From CAYQQR01 sp964420035 (GTDB lineage Bacteria > Bacteroidota > Bacteroidia > Bacteroidales > SM23-62), in the NCBI GenBank assembly GCA_964420035.1, contig CAYQQR010000056.1:1-22474 (forward strand): a stretch of DNA of 22,474 nucleotides, read 5' to 3'. How positions within the stretch are numbered: position 1 is the stretch's first letter; every line of letters begins with the position of its first letter. The translations under genes were made by a program, and so were the position numbers. Positions 1 to 7,286 of this stretch are shown one piece after another. Under the pieces are notes generated by a model, which searched no databases, was not told the origin of the DNA, and saw only the letters and a list, made by a program, of their open reading frames with translations.

Positions 1-62
1 GGTTTGTAATTTAATATATGGCGATATAAATATAGAAAAAATCTTGGAGAACAAAAATAAAC

Positions 63-87
63 TACCTCGCGGCAGAGCCACGAGGTA
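63..87. repeat. REP-like hairpin, AGA loop (copy A)
   Basis: The arms TACCTCG and CGAGGTA pair perfectly. Inside them is a C-A mismatch, then GGC/GCC closing on an AGA loop. The same plan, including the mismatch position and the AGA loop, recurs at 2492-2512, so this is a dispersed family rather than a chance hairpin. It has no downstream T run, so it is not an obvious intrinsic terminator. Confidence 0.6.
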
Positions 88-106
88 TTAACAAAATTAA
101 TACTTC

Positions 107-129
107 TTCTCGAAGCAGAGCTTCGGGGA
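107..129. repeat. REP-like hairpin, AGA loop (copy B)
   Basis: TTCTCGAAGC pairs with GCTTCGGGGA across an AGA loop, as ten pairs including two T-G wobbles. It shares the loop and the TTCTCG left flank with other copies in the window. The stem core differs (GAAGC instead of GCGGC) but changes on both sides, which keeps the pairing. Confidence 0.5.
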
Positions 130-199
130 ACTAACCCCATAGAGATTAGAAACAATAAGAATATGGCTTTATGCTACATGTCGCCATATATTAAATTAC

Positions 200-307
200 C
201 TTTAGGGTTCTATTTTCTTACAGAATAGGGACTTTGAAGTAATTTTATGTAATTTGGAAAGACTAAATAAAATCTTTGATAGCTATCGGGACTCGGTTGG
301 GGACCGT
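200..307. other. Non-coding stretch downstream of the exonuclease gene
   Basis: No reading frame or RNA gene is recognised here. The only structure seen is a perfect 10-bp palindrome GATAGCTATC at 278-287, lying just past the 3' end of the minus-strand exonuclease gene. On the minus strand it is followed by an A/T-rich run, so it could contribute weakly to termination, but the stem is too short to call. Confidence 0.3.
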
Positions 308-1075
308 TTACTTGCCGAAGGTGCGGAGTTTTATCTTTGTGAGAACATTCTTGGTGTGGAGGGGAAAATCACCATTCATCATCCAGCCGTAATAGCCGGG
401 GTCTCTCTGTAATATTTCCCCTACTTTCTTACCCTTGTACTTACCGAAATTAAATACCTCTTCCCCTTTGGCATTGTATACGATCCGGCCGGCATAATCT
501 ACATTCTTATTGTGGGCACTGAACTTCGACAGAAATTCCATGTCGTTCTTAAGATTATCGTAACGGTCGAGCTGGGCCTGCAGGACCTCGTATGTCGCCC
601 GGGTATCGGCTTCTGCACTGTGGGCGTCTTTGAGGTCCTTATCGCAGTAAAATTTGTAAGCTGCGCTCAGGGTTCTTTGTTCCATCTTGTGAAAGATGAC
701 CTGGACATCGATCAGTTTTCTCTTTTTCAGGTCAAATTCAACACCGGCCCGTAAAAACTCCTCGGCCAGGAGGGGGATATCGAATTTGGCTGCATTGTAA
801 CCGGAAAAGTCGCAACCTTCGAATTCATTGGCCAGGCTCTGGGCGATCTCCTGGAAAGTGGGGGCATTCCTGACATCTTCATCAGTAATGCCGTGTATCT
901 CAGTAGCCTGTGGGGGTATTGCTATGGTGGGATTGACAAGAATGGTTTTGCTGGTCTCTGTCCCGTTCGGCTCAATCTTCAGGTATGATAATTCAACGAT
1001 CCGGTCCACGGCAATATTAATACCTGTAGTTTCAAGATCGAAGAAAACAATGGGATTTTTCAGGTTCAATTTCAT
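308..1075 (-). CDS. DnaQ-type 3'-5' exonuclease with C-terminal module
   Basis: This is a predicted DEDDh 3'-5' exonuclease, related to the proofreading epsilon subunit of DNA polymerase III. The acidic metal-binding pattern is visible: D13 and E15 in FDLETTG, D99 in the FDIPLL stretch, then H152 and D157 in DAHSAEAD. The exonuclease fold fills about residues 8-170. A separate C-terminal piece (about 207-247, FNFGKYKGKKVGEIL then DPGYYGWMM) resembles the small module attached to many exonucleases of this group. The start is ATG with no Shine-Dalgarno. It lies 77 bp downstream of dnaN in the same orientation, so co-transcription with the sliding clamp is plausible. Whether it proofreads, repairs or degrades RNA cannot be told from sequence; the nuclease call itself is strong. 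Confidence 0.9.
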   Translation of the reverse strand: MKLNLKNPIVFFDLETTGINIAVDRIVELSYLKIEPNGTETSKTILVNPTIAIPPQATEIHGITDEDVRNAPTFQEIAQSLANEFEGCDFSGYNAAKFDIPLLAEEFLRAGVEFDLKKRKLIDVQVIFHKMEQRTLSAAYKFYCDKDLKDAHSAEADTRATYEVLQAQLDRYDNLKNDMEFLSKFSAHNKNVDYAGRIVYNAKGEEVFNFGKYKGKKVGEILQRDPGYYGWMMNGDFPLHTKNVLTKIKLRTFGK

Positions 1076-1094
1076 AAAGCAACACGGCGTGTTT

Positions 1095-1151
1095 CGGGTT
1101 ACGGGTTATAAAGATGTGACCAGCGACCAGAAGCCAGCAACCAGAAGCCAG
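1095..1151. repeat. Short tandem repeats between dnaN and exonuclease
   Basis: CGGGTTA occurs twice in tandem (1095-1108). The 14-bp unit CCAGAAGCCAGCAA starts at 1127, and its first 11 bases repeat from 1141 to 1151, right beside the dnaN stop codon. They fill nearly all of the 77-bp gap. I recall similar degenerate ACCAG-type repeats between genes in other Bacteroidota genomes; that is memory, not checked here. Confidence 0.6.
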
Positions 1152-1152
1152 A

Positions 1153-2283
1153 TCACGCGTTTATCATCATAGGCATGAGCAGCATCAGGGTATCCTCATT
1201 GCCATCGTCGCTATCGGCAGGTAAAATGATCCCTGCCCGGCTGGGATCGGACAGTTCCATGACCACATCCGAGGGGTCCAGGTTGGACAGGATCTCAATC
1301 AAAAATGTGGACTTGAAACCAATTTCCATTTCATCCCCTTCATATTGGCAATTCAGCCTTTCATAGGCAGAGATGGAAAAGTCGATATCCTGTGCCGAGA
1401 TGGTCAGCTGGTTACCGGAAAGTTGTAGCTTCACCAGGTTGCTGGCCTGGTTTGAAAACACGGATACCCTTCTCAGGGTATTCAAAAACTCAACCCGGTC
1501 AATGATCAACTTATTCGGATTATCTGTGGGTATGACAGAATTATAAGCCGGGTAATTGCCCTCGACCAGGCGGCAGATGAGTTTATAATTCGTCATCTCA
1601 AAGTACGCGTTCTTGTCATCGAACTGCAGCTTCACCGGGTTTTCTTCTTTGGGAAGAAGATTCTTGATCAGGCCAGCCGGTTTCTTCGGCAGAATGAAAC
1701 TGGATGAATTCTCAGCTTTGGCATCCAGGCGTTTGTAACGGACCAGCTTATGGGCATCGGAAGCCACAAAAGTCAGATCGTCCGGGGAAAGCTCAATATA
1801 AACGCCGTTCATTACCGGTCTCAATTCATCGTCAGCGGTGGCGAAGAGGGTACGGCCGATTCCATGCATCAGGACCTCAGGATCAATCTCCATCGATGAC
1901 TGGTTTTCCGGTTTTATGGATGGTATTTGCGGGAAATCTGTACCGGGCTGACCAACGATAGTGAATTTGCCATTCTCTGAACTAATGACGACCTGTTGAT
2001 TATCGGTATTGATCTCAAAGCTCAGGGGCAGCTCCGGGAATTCCTTCAGGGTATCGGTCAGGATCCTGGCAGGTATGGCTATGCTGCCTTCCTCCGAGGC
2101 ATTTTCCAGCTCCATGCCGGTGCTCAGGGTCGATTCAAGATCTGAGGCTGTTATTTCAAGCCTGTTATCTTCAAGTTTGAATAGGAAATTATCCAATATA
2201 GGCAGGGTATTCTTTGCACTTATAACCCTGTTGACTGCCTGTAAATGACTCAGCAAGGAAGTACTGGAAACAACGAATTTCAT
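1153..2283 (-). CDS. dnaN: DNA polymerase III beta sliding clamp
   Basis: This encodes the beta clamp, the ring that tethers DNA polymerase III to DNA during replication. At 376 aa the length is normal for the family, with three similar domains of roughly 120-130 residues. Recognisable pieces include the N-terminal MKFVVSSTSLLSHLQAVNRV and AKNTLPILDNFL, the GTDFPQIP segment of domain 1, the central DELRPVMNGVYIE and VASDAHKLVRYK, and the C-terminal LMLLMPMMINA, which corresponds to the MPMR-type end forming the partner-binding pocket. The ATG start is unambiguous. It is not next to dnaA here. It follows the gldF-gldG-DUF4340-like genes, separated by 235 bp of REP-like hairpins, and precedes the exonuclease gene. 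I could not find a clear -33/-7 promoter in the upstream gap. Confidence 0.97.
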   Translation of the reverse strand: MKFVVSSTSLLSHLQAVNRVISAKNTLPILDNFLFKLEDNRLEITASDLESTLSTGMELENASEEGSIAIPARILTDTLKEFPELPLSFEINTDNQQVVISSENGKFTIVGQPGTDFPQIPSIKPENQSSMEIDPEVLMHGIGRTLFATADDELRPVMNGVYIELSPDDLTFVASDAHKLVRYKRLDAKAENSSSFILPKKPAGLIKNLLPKEENPVKLQFDDKNAYFEMTNYKLICRLVEGNYPAYNSVIPTDNPNKLIIDRVEFLNTLRRVSVFSNQASNLVKLQLSGNQLTISAQDIDFSISAYERLNCQYEGDEMEIGFKSTFLIEILSNLDPSDVVMELSDPSRAGIILPADSDDGNEDTLMLLMPMMINA

Positions 2284-2401
2284 AGGTAGAAAAATTTAGC
2301 TTAGGTACAGGTTATCAGTTATTTTATAAATGTCTGAACGAATTCCAATATTACAAAAAAAATGGCAATATGCCGACAGCACTGCAATTCAATTTTCCTG
2401 G

Positions 2402-2456
2402 GATTGACTCTTCTCGCGGCTTGCCGCGAGGAACCTTTAGCCCGGCGGAGCCAATC
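2402..2456. repeat. Nested inverted repeat with REP-like hairpin (copy C)
   Basis: The core stem is TTCTCGCGGC (2411-2420) with GCCGCGAGGA (2423-2432) over a TT loop, the strongest hairpin of the family in this window. Outside it, GATTGACTC (2402-2410) and GAGCCAATC (2448-2456) form a second inverted repeat with one mismatch. It lies between the DUF4340-like gene and dnaN, both on the minus strand. Confidence 0.55.
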
Positions 2457-2491
2457 ATCGATTAATTGTTTATTTTAATGGTACTCGCTTA

Positions 2492-2512
2492 CCCCGCGGC
2501 AGAGCTACGGGG
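2492..2512. repeat. REP-like hairpin, AGA loop (copy D)
   Basis: CCCCG (2492-2496) pairs with CGGGG (2508-2512). Inside are a C-A mismatch and a three-pair stem closing on AGA, the same architecture as 63-87. A small palindrome CGCTAGCG (2517-2524) follows at once and contains the TAG stop codon of the DUF4340-like gene, so the repeat abuts that gene's 3' end. Confidence 0.55.
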
Positions 2513-2518
2513 AACGCG

Positions 2519-3523
2519 CTAGCGTAATTCAATGAAATATTCCCGCTTCTTCAGTATGGGGTCGAATTCTACAAAAGCAACCTTGTATATTTCCGGTGAC
2601 CGTTCAAACTTCAGATAAAAATAGTTAAGTTCCCAGTTTAACTTATCCTGTTCGGCAGAAGTATCTCCCGGGATCCGGTAAAGACCTGCCTCATAACTCC
2701 TGCCATCATGTAATCCTACAGCAATCCTTATATAGGGAGTTTGTTCCATCTTTATAAGGTTATAGCCCAGATCGCCGGGGTCTGCCGAACTTACATATTC
2801 CACCCGTATGAAGTAACTCAGGTATCTCATGATTGCGGTGGTGTCTATTTTCTGAAAATCTTCATCACCAAGTGGATTTTCCACACCGGGCTTGTTTCCA
2901 TACTTATGAACGACGCGGAACGAGAAGCTGGGTTCATCGCGGTATATCAAGGTGACTTGTTCTATTTCAGAAGGTAAAAAATCGAAAATGACCGGATCCC
3001 TCCAGAAATCTTCATCGAGGTTGAAGAAAAAACTCAGGTTTTTAACCGGGTAACCCGGAATTTCCATGTAGAAAGCTTGTTTTGCCTTGTGAAGCTTCAT
3101 GACGGTCCGGCCCCTGCCCTCTTCTTCATAGAGCACCAGGTAATGTCTGAGGACCCTTTGATCATCCTGCAGGTACACATGTTTGCCTGAATGGTTCAGT
3201 ACATGGTATATACTGTCCTTGCGCGCTTTCTCAACCGGGGCACTAATATCTAAACGATGAATTACGGTAAACAGGGTCTCAATCCTGCTCTTCCTGGCCC
3301 TGTGCCTGCCGTTAACCATCCAGGCCCGCGATACCTCCTCAAGCAGTATGGTGTCTTGCTCATGGATGATCATGACTCCACTAATACGACCGGTATCGGC
3401 AAAGGCAAAATTGCGTTCAGAGCGCTTGAAGGTACTACGGGTTCTTCCTGAAAATTCAAACCATAGTAAGACGGCTGCAACAACCAGGGCCAACAAAAGC
3501 AGGAACCAGACTATTTTCCTCAT
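2519..3523 (-). CDS. DUF4340-like membrane-anchored protein linked to gldFG
   Basis: The product is a bitopic protein with one N-terminal membrane segment (about residues 4-24, IVWFLLLLALVVAAVLLW) and a large domain predicted to face the periplasm. It is rich in beta strands, with segments such as WMVNGRHRARKSRIETLF that resemble the DUF4340 family found beside GldG-like ABC proteins. I chose the ATG at 3523, whose overlap with the gldG stop is the 4-base ATGA typical of translational coupling. A GTG start at 3532 would add three residues and overlap gldG by 13 bp. Its place directly after gldF-gldG suggests it works with that ABC transport complex. Family assignment rests on length, topology and context, so moderate confidence; the gene itself is secure. 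Confidence 0.75.
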   Translation of the reverse strand: MRKIVWFLLLLALVVAAVLLWFEFSGRTRSTFKRSERNFAFADTGRISGVMIIHEQDTILLEEVSRAWMVNGRHRARKSRIETLFTVIHRLDISAPVEKARKDSIYHVLNHSGKHVYLQDDQRVLRHYLVLYEEEGRGRTVMKLHKAKQAFYMEIPGYPVKNLSFFFNLDEDFWRDPVIFDFLPSEIEQVTLIYRDEPSFSFRVVHKYGNKPGVENPLGDEDFQKIDTTAIMRYLSYFIRVEYVSSADPGDLGYNLIKMEQTPYIRIAVGLHDGRSYEAGLYRIPGDTSAEQDKLNWELNYFYLKFERSPEIYKVAFVEFDPILKKREYFIELR

Positions 3524-5235
3524 GAGGACCACATGCTTTTAGTGTATTTTCTCCTTCTTATCAGCAGGTAAACAGAACCCGATAGAAAAACCACTCCGAC
3601 CGGAACAAGGATATTGACCATTTGCCACCTGGCTTTTTGGTTCCTTACCTTTGCTTTATCAAGCAAACGAAGCTGTATGTTTCTGGAACGCATTTCCATC
3701 AGCCCTTTATTGCCGGTAAGATAATTCACCAGGTTTAAAAGGAAATCCCCGTTTCCAAAAATATTACCCGTGTAGGGATCATATCCAAGTCTTTGAATTA
3801 CTGGTCCACGACCCGTCAGGCTTACTTCATTCCTGATGATATCTCCATCCCCGATCACGGCCAATTCGGTCGGCACGGAACGGTACTTCCTTTCACCGGG
3901 TTTTTCCGAAAGCCCGGCCGGTACTGCACGATTGGTAAAAACAGATTCAAAGCGCCCTTCCAGAAGGACCGCTGTGGGAATGTGCGACTGCCGGTACTGC
4001 TCCGGTTCCACTTTTGCCCTGTACTCTCCAAGGTCAATTAGTGCAGGTACCCGGATCTTTCTGGAATAGGGAGAGCTTGTCAATAAAACTGTTTTTTTTA
4101 CCTCACCGGAAGTGCCTACTGTATCGAGTGAGGAAACATATTCGCCCCGCACAAGGTTGATGTTTCTGGTTACCGGATGATCCCGGGAAGGCATCATTAG
4201 GGGATAATACAGCCAGGGTACCGGGGTTGGCTCAGGCTGCCTGCTTCCGGCCTCATATAATTCAAGCGTAATCTTATGCGACTGGCGATCCTTGAGAATA
4301 TCAGGGTTGATCCGGACACCATATTTGAAAAGCTGATCATCAATATTCAGGTCACGTGCGAAAGCAAAAGTCTTTCCTTCCCTCAGGCTGTCCATATTGA
4401 CGGTAGTTCTATCGATAAGCCATACCAGCTTACCACCCTTCATTAAATATTGATCAAGTACATACTTGTCCACTTCACGGAAGGCTTGCACCGGTTTAGC
4501 GATGATCACGGCTGCATAATCATCCAGGATCCCGGCCCGGGAATTGATCTTCCCCCTGTCAATCTGGTAAAAATAAGAGAGTTCCTTCGTGATATCACCT
4601 ACCTCATACTGATCCAGCTCTCCCTGCCCTTCCAGAAAGGCAACCTTGACAATGGTATCGGCGGTTATGTTCCGGATCATGTTCATGAATTCGTATTCAA
4701 GCGTTTCGATGGAATGGTTCAGGTTGACTTCCCAAGGCAGGTTGGGATTATTCTTTAAGAAATTGACAGGAAACTCCAGGTCCTGATAATGAATAACTGC
4801 CCCGGGGATGATGTTTCTGCTGCTCTCGCCATTCTCTTCTATCACCTGTATCCTGGTAGGTTGCAGGCCCTTATCAAACAATTGGGAAATGATCCGGTTC
4901 CTGACCTCAGGATCCGGATCCTCCAGCGGATTGATCAAATCATAATCAAGATACCGGGGGGCATAGGCACGGAATTCATTCAGGATATGGATAACCTCCT
5001 TTTGAAGACGCGCAAAACCGGCGGGCAGATCTCCTTCCAGGTATACCTGGATATAGAGGTAGTCATCCAGACCGGCCAGGATTGCCTTGCTGGTTTCTGT
5101 CAGACTGAACCTTTTTTCGGAAGTCAGGTCAATCCGGAAATAGAAAAAGCCGGAAACAATGTTCAATAACAGGACCAGTACCAGGATCACCAGCAAATAG
5201 GGTACGTAGAATTTCTTATGTTTCTTTTCAACCAT
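3520..5235 (-). CDS. gldG: GldG, gliding-associated ABC transport component
   Basis: GldG is the auxiliary extracytoplasmic component of the GldA-GldF-GldG ABC complex, known from flavobacterial gliding motility and present in many non-gliding Bacteroidota. At 571 aa it has an N-terminal membrane segment (about residues 10-32). A long periplasmic region contains RIDLTSEKRFSLTETSKAIL, the usual GldG opening, and a DxLINP-like YDLINPLEDPDPEV stretch. A C-terminal membrane helix (about 541-560, ILVPVGVVFLSGSVYLLI) is followed by a basic tail. The gap to gldF upstream is 9 bp, so they form one operon. No ATPase gene (gldA) lies in the window, so the partner must be encoded elsewhere. The transported substrate is not known for the family. 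Confidence 0.92.
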   Translation of the reverse strand: MVEKKHKKFYVPYLLVILVLVLLLNIVSGFFYFRIDLTSEKRFSLTETSKAILAGLDDYLYIQVYLEGDLPAGFARLQKEVIHILNEFRAYAPRYLDYDLINPLEDPDPEVRNRIISQLFDKGLQPTRIQVIEENGESSRNIIPGAVIHYQDLEFPVNFLKNNPNLPWEVNLNHSIETLEYEFMNMIRNITADTIVKVAFLEGQGELDQYEVGDITKELSYFYQIDRGKINSRAGILDDYAAVIIAKPVQAFREVDKYVLDQYLMKGGKLVWLIDRTTVNMDSLREGKTFAFARDLNIDDQLFKYGVRINPDILKDRQSHKITLELYEAGSRQPEPTPVPWLYYPLMMPSRDHPVTRNINLVRGEYVSSLDTVGTSGEVKKTVLLTSSPYSRKIRVPALIDLGEYRAKVEPEQYRQSHIPTAVLLEGRFESVFTNRAVPAGLSEKPGERKYRSVPTELAVIGDGDIIRNEVSLTGRGPVIQRLGYDPYTGNIFGNGDFLLNLVNYLTGNKGLMEMRSRNIQLRLLDKAKVRNQKARWQMVNILVPVGVVFLSGSVYLLIRRRKYTKSMWSS

Positions 5236-5244
5236 TCGTCTGAT

Positions 5245-5970
5245 CTACCATTTTATATTGTGAATAACAGAACGGGCCAAGTACAGGAACAGGATTATAA
5301 CCGAGAGGAAATAGACCCCATCCCGGCTATCGATCATACCCCTGCTCATCGAAAGGTAATGTTCGTTGATGCCCAGTGCCATAATGAATGCTTCATATCT
5401 TCCGGCCAGCACACCCAGGTAATCAAAACCGGTGTACATGATAAAGCATAACAATACCGCCAGGATAAAGGCAATGACCTGGTTTTCAGTTGTTGTAGAA
5501 ACGAATATCCCTATGGCAGTATAAATGGCCGCCAAAAAGAACAAGCCAATGTAGGAACCCCAGACGGCACCGGTGTCAAGGTTTCCGGGCGGACTGCCAA
5601 GTCTGAAGATGGTATAAACATAAACAAGCGTTGGTATCAGGGAAAGTAATACCAGTATCAGGGCTGCAATGTATTTTGATAATATAATCTGTAATTCTGT
5701 CATGGGTCTGGAGAGCAGCAGCTCCAGGGTTCCTGTTTTACGTTCTTCTGCAAAAGAGCGCATGGTGATCGCCGGAACCAGGAAGAGAAAGACCCAGGGA
5801 GCCAAAATAAACAATCCGTCAAGGGAAGCAAAACCGGAATCCAGAACATTAAGGGAACCCTGGAACACCCAGAGGAACAAGCCGGTAATCACCAAAAATA
5901 CGGTGATGATAAAGTATCCGGTGATGCCCCCGAAGAATACGCTCATTTCCCTCCTTATCAGATAAATCAT
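5245..5970 (-). CDS. gldF: GldF, ABC-2 type permease
   Basis: This is the membrane permease of the gliding-associated ABC complex. The 241-aa chain is almost entirely hydrophobic, with about six transmembrane segments. It carries the ABC-2 signature around residues 60-95: VPAITMRSFAEERKTGTLEL then LLSRPM. The N-terminal MIYLIRREMSVFFGGITGYF is typical of GldF. The ATG start is preceded by an A/T-rich stretch without Shine-Dalgarno. It is the first gene of gldF-gldG-DUF4340-like. The 173 bp upstream is filled with repeats rather than a recognisable -33/-7 promoter, so it may be transcribed from within that repeat region or by readthrough from the SpoIID gene. Confidence 0.93.
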   Translation of the reverse strand: MIYLIRREMSVFFGGITGYFIITVFLVITGLFLWVFQGSLNVLDSGFASLDGLFILAPWVFLFLVPAITMRSFAEERKTGTLELLLSRPMTELQIILSKYIAALILVLLSLIPTLVYVYTIFRLGSPPGNLDTGAVWGSYIGLFFLAAIYTAIGIFVSTTTENQVIAFILAVLLCFIMYTGFDYLGVLAGRYEAFIMALGINEHYLSMSRGMIDSRDGVYFLSVIILFLYLARSVIHNIKW

Positions 5971-6007
5971 TTTATGTTGACGTTACTCGTTTCGCTGTTT
6001 CTCATTC

Positions 6008-6023
6008 CCCCGAGTACTCGGGG
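6008..6023. repeat. 16-bp perfect palindrome upstream of gldF
   Basis: CCCCGAGTACTCGGGG is self-complementary over all 16 bases. It lies 38 bp upstream of the gldF start and is followed by a degenerate run of TACTTAC-type repeats (about 6031-6054). It could be an operator-like site or another dispersed intergenic repeat; its GC-rich symmetry is of the same style as the other repeats here. Confidence 0.55.
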
Positions 6024-6067
6024 TCGCTGCTGCTACTTACTACTTACTTCCTACTGAACCCAGGAAC

Positions 6068-6115
6068 TCAGCCTGCCTGCCGGCAGGCAGGCCTGCCTGC
6101 CGGCAGGCAGGCTGA
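6068..6115. repeat. 48-bp perfect palindrome made of two 20-bp palindromes
   Basis: CCTGCCTGCCGGCAGGCAGG is itself a perfect 20-bp palindrome and occurs twice back to back (6072-6091 and 6092-6111). With its flanks the whole span 6068-6115 is one perfect palindrome. It lies between the 3' end of the SpoIID gene and gldF. A one-base-shorter single unit occurs at 18664-18682, both with ATTCAG/CTGAAT-type flanks, so this is a dispersed element that has been tandemly duplicated here. As RNA it would fold very stably. Confidence 0.75.
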
Positions 6116-6143
6116 ATCCCGAATCCTGAATTCTCTTCAGCTC

Positions 6144-7286
6144 TTAATCCTCTTTTCTCACTATTTTCAACCCGGAATAATAATAATCGAGTGTCTCGTT
6201 GAAAAAATATCCCATTTCTGCCATCTTCATGGCTCCTTCCTGGGAGAGACCTACGCCATGGCCATATCCCTTTCCTTCCAATATGATCCTATCACTTCGG
6301 GGGATGATATTGAAAAATGATGATTTTAGATCCCAATCCTCCCTGATTCGGGCCATTTCTATCCTGAACACACCCACCTCATAATATTTTCTCCGCCAGG
6401 GCGATTCAAAATGCATCAGGGAATCCGCAGCACCGGCCTCCGGTATTATGCCCTGATCTTCCAGGTAATTTATCCATTCATCCCTGGACACCTCTTTGGT
6501 CCAACTGTAATTCCTCTGCCCTTCGCTAAAGGGATCGGGTACAGCGATCAAATGTTTTTCCGGCTTGAGCCATACCTCATCAGCGCTAGCTGTTTGGCCA
6601 CCCGAGTTGGAATGGTAGGGTACATGTGCCGGTCGGCCCTGATCATCGACCAGGATCATACCCCGTGTTTGGTGAACAGCCCGGAAAATATCATCATTGC
6701 TTACTGTTTTTCCCTTGTAAGCCTGGCAGTGGACCTCATCACAAACGTCAAAATTTTCACTTTCGTGCTTCCCGGGGTTGGCATATATATAATTACGGCA
6801 CAAGATAACCTGTACCTTATAAAATTCAAGGGTCGCTTTGGGACCGGCTTCAACGGATACCACCCCGGCCAGGTAATCTTCAAAATCCAATATATTGATG
6901 ATATCGATGCCGACCGTCCCCAGGGAAAGGTTCAGTTCCCCGGCATATTCCCTGGGACCCATGGAAGGCAGCATGGGCTTGAGTCTGAAAAAAGCACTGT
7001 CATCCACTGATTCCAGTCTGATGTTCCTGTAGGCACCCAGGATACCAACGGTATCCCTGACAACCAAACCGGCAGATTGCACACTTACGTAAAGGGGCTG
7101 ATGGCCGCGTGCCAACCGTTCTTCCAAACCATCTCCTACCAGAATATGATCTCCCACGGGTGTGATCATGATGCTCTGTACGGCCTGGTTATAAAACAGT
7201 CCTACCCGGATATTCCGGGCATAAAGGGTCCCGGTCAGGACCAGCATGCATAAGAGGAGCACAATTTTTCTAGGCATATGCATCAT
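6144..7286 (-). CDS. SpoIID/LytB-domain protein, likely peptidoglycan lytic enzyme
   Basis: This is a predicted exported SpoIID/LytB-family protein; characterised members are lytic transglycosylases that cut peptidoglycan strands lacking stem peptides. A signal peptide covers about residues 1-23 (LVLTGTLYA then RNI). The SpoIID core is clear: YLAGVVSVEAG with E146 as the candidate catalytic glutamate, VCDEVHCQAYKG with C182 and C187 in the place of the zinc-binding cysteines, HSNSGGQTASADEVW, and GKGYGHGVGLSQEGAMKMAE near the end. The length of 380 aa is normal. The start overlaps the lpxB stop by 17 bp (or 8 bp if the ATG at residue 4 is used), so it is coupled to lpxB. The Gram-negative organism probably does not sporulate, so envelope remodelling is the likelier role. 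Confidence 0.88.
   Translation of the reverse strand: MMHMPRKIVLLLCMLVLTGTLYARNIRVGLFYNQAVQSIMITPVGDHILVGDGLEERLARGHQPLYVSVQSAGLVVRDTVGILGAYRNIRLESVDDSAFFRLKPMLPSMGPREYAGELNLSLGTVGIDIINILDFEDYLAGVVSVEAGPKATLEFYKVQVILCRNYIYANPGKHESENFDVCDEVHCQAYKGKTVSNDDIFRAVHQTRGMILVDDQGRPAHVPYHSNSGGQTASADEVWLKPEKHLIAVPDPFSEGQRNYSWTKEVSRDEWINYLEDQGIIPEAGAADSLMHFESPWRRKYYEVGVFRIEMARIREDWDLKSSFFNIIPRSDRIILEGKGYGHGVGLSQEGAMKMAEMGYFFNETLDYYYSGLKIVRKED

Larger units (their letters stand above)
6..199. repeat. MITE-like unit with 19-bp terminal inverted repeats
   Basis: Bases 6-24 and 181-199 are perfect reverse complements over 19 bp (outer end GTAATTTAATATATGGCGA). They enclose about 156 bp of AT-rich DNA with no credible reading frame and two separate hairpins (63-87 and 107-129). 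Small size, terminal inverted repeats and no coding capacity fit a miniature inverted-repeat element or a paired-repeat mosaic. No clear target-site duplication is visible, and the left end lies only 5 bases from the window edge, so its limits are uncertain. It could also be a long-range stem in a transcript reading out of the exonuclease gene. Confidence 0.45.

Noticed and set aside
804..831. Possible clamp-binding motif (QLDRY) in the exonuclease
   Set aside because: The real motif lies at residues 168-172, about bases 560-574, so it is not in this stretch, and its last two residues do not fit the QL[SD]LF consensus. It is too weak to report.
1095..1151. Possible CRISPR array
   Set aside because: The units are 7 and 14 bp with no spacers of constant length; these are simple tandem repeats.
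2284..2400. Promoter for dnaN
   Set aside because: TAATATTG-like boxes occur but none has a TTG at 19-21 nt upstream, and another candidate lies too close to the ATG.
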